NCBI RefSeq assembly: GCF_000176135.1
Contig: NZ_ACZN01000014.1
Location: forward strand, 62,001 to 126,000
Length of the DNA: 64,000 nt
Direction: 5' to 3'
DNA from: Vibrio coralliilyticus ATCC BAA-450
Lineage (GTDB): Bacteria; Pseudomonadota; Gammaproteobacteria; Enterobacterales; Vibrionaceae
Numbering within the stretch: the stretch's first letter is position 1; the number at the start of each line of letters is the position of its first letter. Below are positions 28,127-37,129 of this stretch, piece after piece. The notes under the pieces are model-generated. The model ran no database searches and had not been told where the DNA came from. It saw only the letters and a program-made list of their open reading frames with translations. Made by a program: the position numbers and the translations under genes.

Positions 28127-28750
28127 TTAGAGGAGTGAGGTGAAAAAGCGATCTAAGTCATCATAGCGAGTCGTTTGACGAAACAGCTCTTGCCCGTTAA
28201 CGATGAAAGTAGGAATCGATCGAATATCTAGTGCTTGTGCGCGCTGACGATCGGTGTCCAAACGGGCAAAGGTTGTTGGGGCATACATGACTTCGAGAAA
28301 GGCATCCGTATCATAACCAAGCGTTCGAGCGATATTGAGTAGCACATCAATATCAGCGATGTTTTCCGCTCGTTGGAGGTGAGCTCGTTGTAAAGCATCA
28401 AACATGTCCCAATGACCGTTTTCGCCTGCCAACTGCTCCGCGGCTTGGGTTGCCTGCGCTGCGAGCAAACCGCTCGGATAGCTAAACGACGCCTTTGCCA
28501 TCGCCTCAATATTGAATCGATCAGTTGAGCCCTCAAACCGTTCACACGAGGCCCAATGCGCTAGGATCTCTTGTTTTGCTTGCGCCAAAGAACCGAAACG
28601 CTCAGCCATGTCCTGCGGTGTTCGCTGAAGCACGTAGCTACGGTGCGTTATCTTCAGAGGGTATTTTTTCTCTAGTTGTCGAAGCACTGATGATTGGATG
28701 TAGCACCAACCACATACCACATCATGAAAGAACTCGATATGAATGGTCAT
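28127..28750 (-). CDS. DsbA family (FrnE-like) thioredoxin-fold protein
   Basis: A 207-residue DsbA-fold protein without a signal peptide. The active site is VVCGWCYIQ (CGWC, residues about 13-16) and the cis-proline loop is RSIPTFIVNG. The long helical insert is typical of FrnE-type cytoplasmic oxidoreductases. It follows the FMN reductase gene (12 bases apart) on the same strand, forming an operon that the divergent LysR regulator probably controls. A role in repairing oxidative damage to thiols is inference. Confidence 0.85.
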   Translation of the reverse strand: MTIHIEFFHDVVCGWCYIQSSVLRQLEKKYPLKITHRSYVLQRTPQDMAERFGSLAQAKQEILAHWASCERFEGSTDRFNIEAMAKASFSYPSGLLAAQATQAAEQLAGENGHWDMFDALQRAHLQRAENIADIDVLLNIARTLGYDTDAFLEVMYAPTTFARLDTDRQRAQALDIRSIPTFIVNGQELFRQTTRYDDLDRFFTSLL

Positions 28751-28762
28751 GGTCGGCTCCTC

Positions 28763-29302
28763 TTAAAGCATGCCTTCAAATTCGGTCGCCAAACGTTTTA
28801 ACGTAAGGTCCGTGTCCGAAGTGAATTGGCCTTCGATGTAATGGGTCCCAAAGCAGCCAAGACTAAACGTAGCTTTGACTTCAGCTCCCCACCACGGCAT
28901 TAGACTATGCAAAGTCTGCAGGCTAGTAGCTCCGCCGTTTGCCCCTGGTGACGTACTGAGCAACAGAACGGGAATATTGTGAGTACCAAAAAAGCCGGTT
29001 TCTGTCGTCGATAAACGAGATAACCAGTCGATAACATTCTTCAGAAAAGCAGGCATAAAGCCATTATGTTCTGGGACGGCGATCACCAGTGCATCGTGCT
29101 CAGAGAAAATATCCCAGAGTAATTGTACATTGTCAGGAATACCATTGGATTCAATGTCCTGACTGTAGATGGGTAAAGGGTACTCTATCAAATCCAGTAA
29201 GGTCGTGGTGTGAGATTGAAAATGCGACACCGTTTGCTTTAACAACTTGGTGTTGATAGAGCCTTGGTGGTTGCTTCCCGAAATTGCGAGGATCTTTTTC
29301 AT
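28763..29302 (-). CDS. NADPH-dependent FMN reductase family protein
   Basis: A 179-residue flavodoxin-fold reductase. ISGSNHQGSINTKLL is the FMN phosphate-binding loop and PEHNGFMPAFLKNVIDWLSR is the family signature helix. These enzymes reduce FMN, quinones or azo dyes in the cytoplasm. AGGAGA precedes the ATG. It is the first gene of a leftward pair with the DsbA-like gene. A perfect inverted repeat lies 18-35 bases upstream. Confidence 0.87.
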   Translation of the reverse strand: MKKILAISGSNHQGSINTKLLKQTVSHFQSHTTTLLDLIEYPLPIYSQDIESNGIPDNVQLLWDIFSEHDALVIAVPEHNGFMPAFLKNVIDWLSRLSTTETGFFGTHNIPVLLLSTSPGANGGATSLQTLHSLMPWWGAEVKATFSLGCFGTHYIEGQFTSDTDLTLKRLATEFEGML

Positions 29303-29319
29303 TATATTCTCCTGTTAAA

Positions 29320-29337
29320 TGAATCATCCGTGATTCA
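29320..29337. promoter_or_regulatory. Candidate LysR operator
   Basis: TGAATCA-TCCG-TGATTCA is a perfect inverted repeat with 7-bp arms just upstream of the FMN reductase. ATTCACTAT occurs at 29333-29341 and again at 29386-29394. The divergent LysR gene starts at 29426. A LysR-type or redox regulator is the likely binder. Confidence 0.5.
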
Positions 29338-29425
29338 CTATAATGTTTACTGTAGGATGATAAAGTTCCTTTTTGTGACTATATAATTCACTATCAGTAA
29401 ATAATTTTTTGGAGGAGGAAATACA

Positions 29426-30331
29426 GTGGATAAATTGGTGGCGGCCAACGTGTTCAAGCGAGTGGTTGAATTGGACAGTTTTCACCTCGCGGCAGACGAC
29501 CTTGGCTTGTCTCGATCTGCGGTGAGTAAGAACATTGCTGAGCTAGAGGGATTTCTTGGGGTTGCACTCATTACGCGCACTACACGCACTATGCGCGTGA
29601 CACCGACTGGTGAGGAGTACTATCGCCAGGTTTGCCAATTGCTGGATATGTGGGCGATGGCCGATCAACAGGCGATGGCCGCTTCAAGCAGAATGCAAGG
29701 GACTCTCACTGTCAGCATTCCGATGTCGCTGGGTTTGGTGTCCATTCAACCCAAATTGTGTCAGTTTGCCAAGCAGTATCCAGACCTACTGCTCAATGTT
29801 CTTCTTTCAGATGAGCAAATTGATCTTGTCACTGGAGGTATTGATGTCGCTATTCGTGGCAGTGGGCATCTTAAAGATTCGACGCTGCATGCGCGTAAAC
29901 TTGATACTCTCCCAAGAGTATTATGTGCTGCCCCTTGTTATTTGGCCGATATTGATCTTCCTCTTAATCATCCCTCGGACCTTAGCCATCATGATTGCTT
30001 GATTTACAGCTTGTCTACCTCGCCAACAAACTGGTTATTTTATTCAGAGGCTGAAGAGTGTCAGATCGCCATTCATCAGATTCGAATGCAAACCAATAAC
30101 ACCCTAGCGCTTAAGCAAGCTTGCGTTGAAGGGTTAGGTGTGATGCTGGCGCCCAAGATAATGGTGGAAGAAGAACTTACTCGCGGTGTGCTCCAACCTA
30201 TTTTGACCGATTGGCGAATCCCCAATCACGATGTGTATGCTGTCTATCCGCAGCACAAAGAGCATTCCCTAATGGTGGCCGAACTGATCCGTTTTTTATC
30301 TCAAGAGATGGCGCTTGAAGCTAGCTTCTGA
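29426..30331 (+). CDS. LysR family transcriptional regulator
   Basis: A 301-residue LysR protein. The winged helix is at residues about 5-60 (FHLAADDLGLSRSAVSKNIAELEGFLGVALITRTTR), followed by a periplasmic-binding-like effector domain. It begins with GTG behind GGAGGAGG. It is divergent from the FMN reductase/DsbA pair and is the likely regulator of it. Its last 31 bases overlap the end of the LysR gene on the other strand. Confidence 0.88.
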   Translation: MDKLVAANVFKRVVELDSFHLAADDLGLSRSAVSKNIAELEGFLGVALITRTTRTMRVTPTGEEYYRQVCQLLDMWAMADQQAMAASSRMQGTLTVSIPMSLGLVSIQPKLCQFAKQYPDLLLNVLLSDEQIDLVTGGIDVAIRGSGHLKDSTLHARKLDTLPRVLCAAPCYLADIDLPLNHPSDLSHHDCLIYSLSTSPTNWLFYSEAEECQIAIHQIRMQTNNTLALKQACVEGLGVMLAPKIMVEEELTRGVLQPILTDWRIPNHDVYAVYPQHKEHSLMVAELIRFLSQEMALEASF

Positions 30332-31203
30332 GTCAAAAAGTCGAGAAATACTCGCAATTTGATAGGCATATGGTCGCGCTCCGGGAAGAGAGCATAGATG
30401 CTTTTTTCTGGCATTACATACTGTGGGAGTAATTGCAATAACTCTCCCGAATGAAGGTATGGTCTGGCTATGAAATCGGGCAGTCTCGCAATACCAAGCC
30501 CTTGAGTTGTGGCCGACAATAAGGCTTCGCTGTTATTGACTCGGTAATTACCGGTTACAGAGATGCTCTCAATTTCGTGCCCTTGGGCGAAAACCCATTC
30601 TGCCGTCTCTGATGTGTGTCGATACGTTAAAGCATTATGCTGAATAAGCTCTCTAGGATGGCTTGGGACGGAACGTGCGTTAGACTCAAAATAGAGAGGG
30701 GAGGCGCATACGACGCTGCGACTCTTGATGAGCTTTCTAGCGATCAAACTGGAATCATCAAGATCCCCTCCTCGAATGGCCAAGTCATAGCCGCCTGCCA
30801 CAATATCTACATAATCGTCACTCATGGTCATGTCGATTTGAATGCCTGAAAATTGCTCTAGGAAAGTGGGAATAATGGGGGCAACGACTAACCGCCCAAA
30901 CGACATCGGGGCACTGATCTTAAGTGTTCCAATCGCCTGACTCTGTTGACTGGTGGCGGCATCCTCAGCCTTTTGCAACCAATAGTAAGCCTGATTTACA
31001 TGCTGATGGAAGTTCATGCCAGCCTCTGTGAGAGACACTTGTCGTGTGGTTCTGTGCAGCAAACGCACACCTAGTCCCTCTTCTAACTGAACCACACGTT
31101 TGTTGACGGCGGATCGAGACACGCCTAATTCCCGTGCTGCTTGAGCAAAACTGGCGTGTTTAACTACCTCAAGGAAAAAAGGGATTGCATCTAAATGCGT
31201 CAT
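30301..31203 (-). CDS. LysR family transcriptional regulator
   Basis: A 300-residue LysR protein with the DNA-binding helix FAQAARELGVSRSAVNKRVVQLEEGLGVRLLHRTTRQ. ATG at 31203 is preferred: AAGGTGA lies at good distance, and the upstream GTG (31212) falls inside that site. It is divergent from the DMT transporter/SnoaL genes at 31308 and probably controls them. It overlaps tail-to-tail with the LysR gene at 29426. Confidence 0.87.
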   Translation of the reverse strand: MTHLDAIPFFLEVVKHASFAQAARELGVSRSAVNKRVVQLEEGLGVRLLHRTTRQVSLTEAGMNFHQHVNQAYYWLQKAEDAATSQQSQAIGTLKISAPMSFGRLVVAPIIPTFLEQFSGIQIDMTMSDDYVDIVAGGYDLAIRGGDLDDSSLIARKLIKSRSVVCASPLYFESNARSVPSHPRELIQHNALTYRHTSETAEWVFAQGHEIESISVTGNYRVNNSEALLSATTQGLGIARLPDFIARPYLHSGELLQLLPQYVMPEKSIYALFPERDHMPIKLRVFLDFLTQKLASSAIS

Positions 31204-31307
31204 GATTGTCACCTTTTTGGATACAGTGTGAATAGTATATGCTCTGTTCTCTAACCATTACAGTGAGCGTAAACTGGTTTTTCCACATCAATAAGGGAGA
31301 GCGAACT

Positions 31308-32210
31308 ATGAAAACACTCGATACTGGGGTGGAGAAGCGAATCACACATCATGATCCAGCTTGGTTCAAGAAGCTGCTTTATGTCGTGTGTATTGGTGGG
31401 TTAGTAGCGATTAACTTTACCCTATCCAAATACGCCGTTAATCAAGGGATCAAACCGATCGATGTCGCGGTTTTTCCTATGGTGGGCGCTGCGGCTTTAC
31501 TGATGCTGATGCTGGTGAGTCAGCGTCAGTGGCGATTCAAGGAGTTTCGTCACATTCGTTATTACTTTTTCGCAGGCTTATTGGGCGTGAGTTTGCCCAA
31601 TTTAGCGTCCAGTGTCGCGCTTCAAAATCTTAATGCCAGTACATTTAGTGTCCTAGTGACTTTGTCACCCATATTCACGTTATTGTTTGCGATTCCTTTT
31701 GAACGCAGCACGCTGACCATGCCTAAAATTTTGGCCATCACAGTGGGAGTTCTGGCTGCAATGATGGTGACGATCACGCCTTCGATGCAGAGTGAGGTGG
31801 ATGGATACAGTGTGTTAATTGCTTTGTTAGTGCCTTTGTTGTTAGGCGCTGGCAATGTATATCGCAGTCGTGCATTTCCCGCCAACGCCAACCCCGTTGC
31901 GTTGGCGGCTGGGATGCTTGCCCTGCAAAGTGGGCTTTGGTTACCAGCGGCGAATCCGTCAATTTTACTTGCTCCATCAGGGGAGGAATGGGTGCTAGGC
32001 GTTATGGCTGTAAACGCCTCGCTTAGTTATCTATTGACCTTTCGATTTCAACAAGTGACAGATGGGATCGGGTTCAGCCAAGTAGGCAATGTCGTCACGG
32101 TAACAGGGGTCTTACTGGGCGTGCTTGTATACGGTGAAGCGATCACCGTTGAGTTGTGTGCTGCGACTCTACTATTGGGCGCTAGCTTGTACTTGTTCAA
32201 TAAATCTTAG
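31308..32210 (+). CDS. DMT superfamily (EamA) transporter
   Basis: A 300-residue membrane protein with ten predicted helices in two EamA halves (GGLVAINFTLSKYAV, LGVSLPNLASSVALQN, ASTFSVLVTLSPIFTLLFA; later LGVLVYGEAITVELCAATLLLGASLYLF). These carriers export small metabolites or amino acids. ATG 31308 is preceded by AAGGGAGAG. It is followed 24 bases later by a SnoaL-like gene and is divergent from a LysR gene. The substrate is unknown. Confidence 0.85.
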   Translation: MKTLDTGVEKRITHHDPAWFKKLLYVVCIGGLVAINFTLSKYAVNQGIKPIDVAVFPMVGAAALLMLMLVSQRQWRFKEFRHIRYYFFAGLLGVSLPNLASSVALQNLNASTFSVLVTLSPIFTLLFAIPFERSTLTMPKILAITVGVLAAMMVTITPSMQSEVDGYSVLIALLVPLLLGAGNVYRSRAFPANANPVALAAGMLALQSGLWLPAANPSILLAPSGEEWVLGVMAVNASLSYLLTFRFQQVTDGIGFSQVGNVVTVTGVLLGVLVYGEAITVELCAATLLLGASLYLFNKS

Positions 32211-32234
32211 GTTATTTTTAATAGGAGAAAGACT

Positions 32235-32591
32235 ATGTCTCATTATAGCGACTTCATTCGTACCCTTTATCAAATCGTAGATAACAAAGATGCTCGCGCA
32301 TTAGCGGAATTGCTTCACCCGGACGTGATGTTTACTTTTTCCAATGCCGAGACGGTGAGTGGAGTGAATGCGGTGACGGCAATCAATGCGCAGTTTTTCG
32401 CGTCTATCCAAACGATGAACCATACCTTTGCGGGTATGTACGAGGTGGGAGATACTTTAGTTTGTGAAGGGCAAGTGGATTATATCCGCTTGGATGGCAG
32501 TGCGTATGACGCAAAATTTGCAACAATTCTGACGTTAAAAGATGGCCTGATTTACCAGTATAAAATCTTTGCTGATGTATCTGGGCTCTAG
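32235..32591 (+). CDS. SnoaL/NTF2-like fold protein
   Basis: A 118-residue protein with the cone-shaped NTF2-like pattern: FIRTLYQIVDNKDARALAELLHPDVMFTFSN, then GVNAVTAINAQFF and IYQYKIFADV. Such proteins bind or isomerise small molecules; stand-alone ones are often of unknown function. AGGAGA precedes the ATG. It is the last gene of the unit starting with the DMT transporter. Confidence 0.82.
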   Translation: MSHYSDFIRTLYQIVDNKDARALAELLHPDVMFTFSNAETVSGVNAVTAINAQFFASIQTMNHTFAGMYEVGDTLVCEGQVDYIRLDGSAYDAKFATILTLKDGLIYQYKIFADVSGL

Positions 32592-32606
32592 CGTAATTTA
32601 CTTGTC

Positions 32607-32634
32607 AAAAAAAAAGCTGCCAATTTGGCAGCTT
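32607..32634 (-). terminator. Strong leftward rho-independent terminator
   Basis: AAGCTGCCAA pairs perfectly with TTGGCAGCTT. The T run follows only when read leftward (nine A on the plus strand, 32607-32615), yet no leftward gene lies to the right. Confidence 0.85.
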
Positions 32635-32821
32635 AACTTCACCAATTAGCCTGTAGTTCAAAGCAGTGCTCCATCGCCTAAAGGGTTATTCCTCCGCATT
32701 CCACCATTTTCACACTAAAGTGTCACAGTATTCATGTCTAACCCCTATCGGTGAAGGGACCCGAAGATCCTGAGGGAAAAAACACAGCATTAGCTCAAAG
32801 GAGGCAGTGACCAGTCACCGT
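32607..32821 (-). ncRNA. Candidate small RNA (about 215 nt)
   Basis: On the minus strand TATTAT (32828-32833) lies 16 bases from TTGTAG (32850-32855), which would start transcription near 32821. The RNA would open with the hairpin GTGAC-TG-GTCAC, contain several GGA motifs (including GCGGAGGAATAA), and end at the strong leftward terminator. Only tiny frames are present. It would lie antisense within the 378-base gap before the GlxA-like gene. Expression is not shown. Confidence 0.42.
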
Positions 32822-32969
32822 CAGGAGATAATACACATTAAGCTTAATACTACAAACGGATAATGTGCAGACAATGAATACGCATTTTCGGACAAGGCGT
32901 TGGCTTGTTATTGCGTTGGTAAGTTTATACTATGCTTGAAATAACCTTATTACTGATAAAAGTGTTTTT

Positions 32970-33926
32970 ATGAGACTGCTGTTTTATTGTGCAGACAACT
33001 TTCAACTGCTGGACTTGTCTGGACCCGCTGATGTATTTGCGATCGCCAATATTCTATCTGAAGTGGAACACTTTACCATGCAGTATGTCAGTGAATTCGG
33101 GGGGCGCTTGCGGTCTAACTCAGGGGTTGAAGTTGAAACATCCTCGATCAATGACGTGATCGTTGACGAACGAGATGTGCTATTTGTGATCAATGGGCTC
33201 GACGTGGAGCGATTACCGTCACCCGCGGTGGTGCGTTTTCTTGATGAGGCGCATGATCGAGCAAGTTCAGTATGCACCATTTGTACAGGATTATTTATCC
33301 TTGCCGCGGCTCTGCGGCACATGCCTTATAAAGCTACGACTCACTGGCGCTATTTTGATGTGTTGCGATCGAAGTTCCCAAATATAGAGTTGCATCCCAA
33401 TGCGCCTTTTGTGAATGATGGCAAGCTCTGGTCCTCTGCTGGGATCTCGACGGCCATCGATATGTCGCTGCATTTGTTAGAGCAACATTGTGGGCGCCGT
33501 CTCGCTCAGCAAGTTACAATGGCGATGGTCTTACCCAATCGACGCCGTCAAAACGATGCTCAGTTGAGCTTCCATCTTCTGTTGCAATTTGAATGCAGTG
33601 ACACGAAATGGGAGAACCTGCTGCATTGGATCCAAGAAAATATCGCCACGCCTTTGGACACCGAAAAGATGGCCAGTTTTATGGCTATGAGCCCACGAAA
33701 TTTTACGCGGCGATGTAAGCAAGAATTTGACATCACGCCGAAGAAGCTGGTCGACAGAATTCGCATAGAATTGGCCAATTCTCTCCTACAAGAAACGGCC
33801 TATTCCCTGTCCTACATCGCCAATCGGTGCGGGTACGGTCGCGAGGAAAACATGAAACGAGCATTTTTAAAAGGGAAAGGGATGACGCCCTTTGCGTTGC
33901 GCCGGTTGGTTAGAGGATCCTCATAA
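32970..33926 (+). CDS. GlxA family AraC-type regulator (DJ-1/PfpI fused to HTH)
   Basis: A 318-residue regulator. The N-terminal DJ-1/PfpI-like domain ([66 protein letters not shown]) is fused to an AraC-type double helix-turn-helix ([19 protein letters not shown] ... [20 protein letters not shown]). GlxA-type regulators usually sense small nitrogen compounds. The cysteine of the CTG elbow is present. A second, diverged copy lies at 41169. The promoter may be affected by the antisense RNA candidate upstream. Confidence 0.87.
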   Translation: MRLLFYCADNFQLLDLSGPADVFAIANILSEVEHFTMQYVSEFGGRLRSNSGVEVETSSINDVIVDERDVLFVINGLDVERLPSPAVVRFLDEAHDRASSVCTICTGLFILAAALRHMPYKATTHWRYFDVLRSKFPNIELHPNAPFVNDGKLWSSAGISTAIDMSLHLLEQHCGRRLAQQVTMAMVLPNRRRQNDAQLSFHLLLQFECSDTKWENLLHWIQENIATPLDTEKMASFMAMSPRNFTRRCKQEFDITPKKLVDRIRIELANSLLQETAYSLSYIANRCGYGREENMKRAFLKGKGMTPFALRRLVRGSS

Positions 33927-34017
33927 CTCTGTCATTTTTTGCGGTGTGATTGTCGTTTCTTGGGGGCCATTTTCTGATGTTATGGATAGACCACCCCCTA
34001 ACCAAATAGTTTCGGCA

Positions 34018-35475
34018 ATGAAAACACTCAAATTTACTGATAAGACATACGTTATTCTCGCACCACTGAGTCTACTGACTTTTCTGTACATGTTCAGGTA
34101 TGGGTATTCGACTTTTGACCTGTTCGTCAATGTTGGATTGGTAGCGGCCATCTTGATGCTCAATCAAGAGCGATTCAAGACGCTACTCCCGTATTTACTG
34201 TATGGTTTTGTCGCCTTGCATATTCATCAAGCCTACGGTGATACGATGTTGCACTTTGAGGTCTTCATATTATTGGCTTGCACGACAATTTATAATGACT
34301 GGAAAGTGGTGTTTCATTGCCTCATTGCTGCAGCTGTGCATCATTTGTTGTTCTACTACCTTCAATTTAACGCCCAATTTCCTATTTTCATATTCCCACC
34401 GAATAGCCCATTTTTAATGACTATCGAACACTGCTTGTACGCGGCATTGCAAGCTTTTGTCTCCATTTACGGCAGTTTGTCTCTTCGTCAAAACTTGGAC
34501 AAACTGGACTATGTCGAAACTTCAATTGAGCACATGGTTAGAGATGACAAACTGTTTTTGGATGTGTTACTTAAAGACGACGGAGAGTTTGAAGTCAAGT
34601 TTAACCAAGTGATTCATCGTCTTAAAGAGTTGGCTGCTGCGCAAAGTAACGCCGTCGTTTCTGTGTCTAGTGTGACTCGCTCTTTGGGGGAAGATATCCA
34701 AAGTATTAATGATGAACTCTCTTCTCACGCTGTGAACACTGAAATGGTGGCAACCGCCATCGAAGAGTTGGGGACCTCATTTAACACGATTACTTCGTCC
34801 ACAGAGCAGTGTAATGAAAATACTGGAAAAGCCCACCAGCTCAGCCAGAACAGTATGTCAAAAGCCGAGGATTGTCGTTTGGGTTTAAATGCACTGATGA
34901 CTTTGGCTAGTGATACTCAAGTTATTATTGAGAACGTCACAAAGGACGCCGGTCAGATTTCGGCGGTACTGGAGACCATTGCCACGTTATCCGACCAAAC
35001 CAACTTGCTGGCATTGAATGCTACGATTGAGGCCGCTCGGGCTGGGGAGGCAGGGCGCGGATTTTCAGTGGTGGCAGACGAAGTTCGCCAACTTGCTAAC
35101 CGAACTGATACCAGTTTAGATCACATACAGAAATCCTTGACTCAACTGGCCGACAGCGTGACGAAGTCCAATAGTCACGTCGCCAGTATGCTGCAATCAG
35201 CGGATCAAGTGGGTCATGCATTGGATGAATTGATTGGGGGCTATCAGGATATTTCAGGAAATGTGACAGCCGTGAATGATGAGATGTACCAAGTGTCATC
35301 TGCGATCACTCAACAGAATAGCGCCTTAAGCCAAATCAACAATAATATGGCTTCGCTCAATACCTCCTCACAAAGCGTGAACTCTCGCATGGAATCCCAG
35401 CGCCAATCAATCGACGAGCTGCAAGCGCAAATGCAGTTGCTTCGGTCAATGAGCGAGAAATTGGTGGATAAATGA
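34018..35475 (+). CDS. Methyl-accepting chemotaxis protein with multi-spanning, His-rich sensor
   Basis: A 485-residue chemoreceptor whose sensor lies in the membrane: about six hydrophobic helices in the first 165 residues, no periplasmic Cache domain and no HAMP. Helices carry [16 protein letters not shown] and [13 protein letters not shown], a histidine pattern seen in a known group of membrane-embedded MCP sensors and suggestive of a bound metal or haem. The cytoplasmic part has [19 protein letters not shown] at its tip. ATG 34018 begins just before the first helix; ATG 33982 is an alternative, and neither has a strong ribosome site. It overlaps the next gene by 4 bases. Confidence 0.85.
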   Translation: MKTLKFTDKTYVILAPLSLLTFLYMFRYGYSTFDLFVNVGLVAAILMLNQERFKTLLPYLLYGFVALHIHQAYGDTMLHFEVFILLACTTIYNDWKVVFHCLIAAAVHHLLFYYLQFNAQFPIFIFPPNSPFLMTIEHCLYAALQAFVSIYGSLSLRQNLDKLDYVETSIEHMVRDDKLFLDVLLKDDGEFEVKFNQVIHRLKELAAAQSNAVVSVSSVTRSLGEDIQSINDELSSHAVNTEMVATAIEELGTSFNTITSSTEQCNENTGKAHQLSQNSMSKAEDCRLGLNALMTLASDTQVIIENVTKDAGQISAVLETIATLSDQTNLLALNATIEAARAGEAGRGFSVVADEVRQLANRTDTSLDHIQKSLTQLADSVTKSNSHVASMLQSADQVGHALDELIGGYQDISGNVTAVNDEMYQVSSAITQQNSALSQINNNMASLNTSSQSVNSRMESQRQSIDELQAQMQLLRSMSEKLVDK

Positions 35476-35897
35476 GTAAAGCAATAATGTTGCTCTCAAC
35501 GACCGTCGCATTTTTACTTGGGTTTGGATTGCCAGACGTATTACCTAAGAAGCAGACATTTATAGAGGCTGCTCTACCGAGTCACGTCCAAGACTGTCAA
35601 CTTTCTGGAGGGCGATGTTACGCCGAGGATGTGATTCTGACTTTAGAAGTGGGCCAATTTACGCCACTCCGGGAAACTCTGTTTCATTGGAAGTCTTCGG
35701 CGAGCTGGCCAGAGGCAGGCACATTGTATGTGAGTTCGGATGACCAGAGATTTGGCACGATCAAAGCAGAGCCGTTAGGTCAGAACCGTTATCGAGTCAT
35801 GATCCCATATTGCTCAAACCAAGCGATGCGCATTATCGTGTTTCCTGAGCAGGATCGCGTTGGGATGCGTTTGCCTGTCCTAGGCAACCCATCATGA
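35472..35897 (+). CDS. Hypothetical exported protein coupled to the chemoreceptor
   Basis: A 141-residue protein whose start codon overlaps the chemoreceptor stop (ATGA), so translation is coupled. A signal peptide or anchor ([16 protein letters not shown]) is followed by about 120 residues with cysteines in [10 protein letters not shown] and PYCSNQ. I recognise no family. Coupling to an MCP hints at a periplasmic partner, but this is only context. Confidence 0.65.
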   Translation: MSKAIMLLSTTVAFLLGFGLPDVLPKKQTFIEAALPSHVQDCQLSGGRCYAEDVILTLEVGQFTPLRETLFHWKSSASWPEAGTLYVSSDDQRFGTIKAEPLGQNRYRVMIPYCSNQAMRIIVFPEQDRVGMRLPVLGNPS

Positions 35898-36189
35898 ACG
35901 ATAAGCTTACGACACGTTTCTAGCTTTCGCTGGGCCATTATCTTGGCGGTGAGAGGTGCCGGGGATGCTTGTGGCGTGGACCATATCGATGGCTAGACAG
36001 CAATCTAACGGGTGGCTTCCTTCTTGAAAGGGGCACGAGAGGGGCTTGAGTTGGTTGCTGAGCTGTTCAAGCATAAAGTTGGTCGTTGAGGTGGCGAATT
36101 ACTGACCGAGTATGGTAGAAATCGCAGTGAGAGAAATGGAAGAGCAATATGTTGGCCTAAGCCCCTCCGTTTTAATGTCTGAAAGGGGA
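35898..36189. other. Intergenic region with no supported gene
   Basis: About 290 bases after the chemoreceptor unit. All frames are broken by stops and no repeat or insertion-sequence end is evident. It could contain decayed coding DNA, but I cannot support any. Confidence 0.4.
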
Positions 36190-36225
36190 TAAAATAGGGT
36201 AATTTCTTTACCCTATTTTATTTTT
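36190..36225. terminator. Bidirectional terminator
   Basis: A 13-bp stem, TAAAATAGGGTAA with TTACCCTATTTTA around TTTCT, is followed by TTTTT. It separates the rightward chemoreceptor unit from the leftward MipA-type gene. Confidence 0.87.
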
Positions 36226-36242
36226 AAGTAATTATGGTTAAA

Positions 36243-37022
36243 TTAAAAATAATAATAAGCGGAAAGAGAGGAATAAAATTGGTGATCATTTGATATAATG
36301 GGGGAGTTTTTAATCTCATTGCCATATAATACCCAAGAGGTGGAATTGATTATTTGCCACTTTGAGGAAAACTCATAAGAAAAATAATAAGAAAAATCTA
36401 CGGCAATTTCACTGTCTGTGGAATAACGGGGGCGACTAATATTTTCCTCATTACTCTCTATCCCAAAATAATATTGAGTAAACTTTTTAGAAAAATAATG
36501 AAGGCTCATGGATGGAGTGAATGTAATTTTACCCATATCGATCGGAAAGAACTGAGTGAGTCCTAGATTATAAGATTTATATCGGCCCATAATGTCGTGA
36601 GCAATGTAGGCGGAAGACACGCCCCAAGGTGTGTAAAAGTCGCTCACCAAGCTCGCATCATAAGTAGCTTCTCGTTCTTGCATTCCTTTAAGAAATTCAG
36701 AGTCGTCAGCCTCATAACCACTGTGGCTTAGATTGACTTTGACACTTAGGTTAATAGGACTGGTGTCGCTACCGAGGAATCGATAGCCTAAACCCGACGA
36801 AGTTAAAGAGAAATCGTTGCCAAGATATCCAATATCTACCTCAGGTATCCATTCATTCTCAGTGCCACGATACAATTCTTGGCCAAAAGACAGTCCCGCT
36901 CCTATGAGCCACGTATTCTCGTTCGTATACACGTTGCCATGCTTGATGTGCACAGTTGCATGGCTCGATGCACTCACCAGCAAAGCGCAACCGCTTAGTA
37001 TGATTGGAGTGTAATTCATCAT
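36243..37022 (-). CDS. MipA/OmpV family outer-membrane protein
   Basis: A 259-residue outer-membrane barrel. A signal peptide (ILSGCALLVSASSHA) precedes GAGLSFGQELYRG, and PEVDIGYLGNDFSL and TPWGVSSAYIAHDIMGRYKSYNLGLTQFF match the MipA/OmpV pattern. It ends YSSLSAYYYF with a C-terminal aromatic residue, as needed for insertion by BAM. OmpV-type proteins are porin-like and often respond to salt. The gene is visibly more A/T-rich than its neighbours. AAGGGAA precedes the start; ATG at 37019 is an equal choice. Confidence 0.8.
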   Translation of the reverse strand: MMNYTPIILSGCALLVSASSHATVHIKHGNVYTNENTWLIGAGLSFGQELYRGTENEWIPEVDIGYLGNDFSLTSSGLGYRFLGSDTSPINLSVKVNLSHSGYEADDSEFLKGMQEREATYDASLVSDFYTPWGVSSAYIAHDIMGRYKSYNLGLTQFFPIDMGKITFTPSMSLHYFSKKFTQYYFGIESNEENISRPRYSTDSEIAVDFSYYFSYEFSSKWQIINSTSWVLYGNEIKNSPIISNDHQFYSSLSAYYYF

Positions 37023-37129
37023 CGTTAATTCCCTTGGTTCATGAAGATGCGGGGACTCATGCTACGTTGTTTTTGTTGCCTGTTTTGGCCCAATGTCGTG
37101 CAAAAAAGGACAGAACAGTTTGACCACCT

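Noticed and set aside
35898..36180. Possible transposase fragment
   Set aside because: I translated several frames and found only short broken runs; no inverted ends or target duplication were seen.
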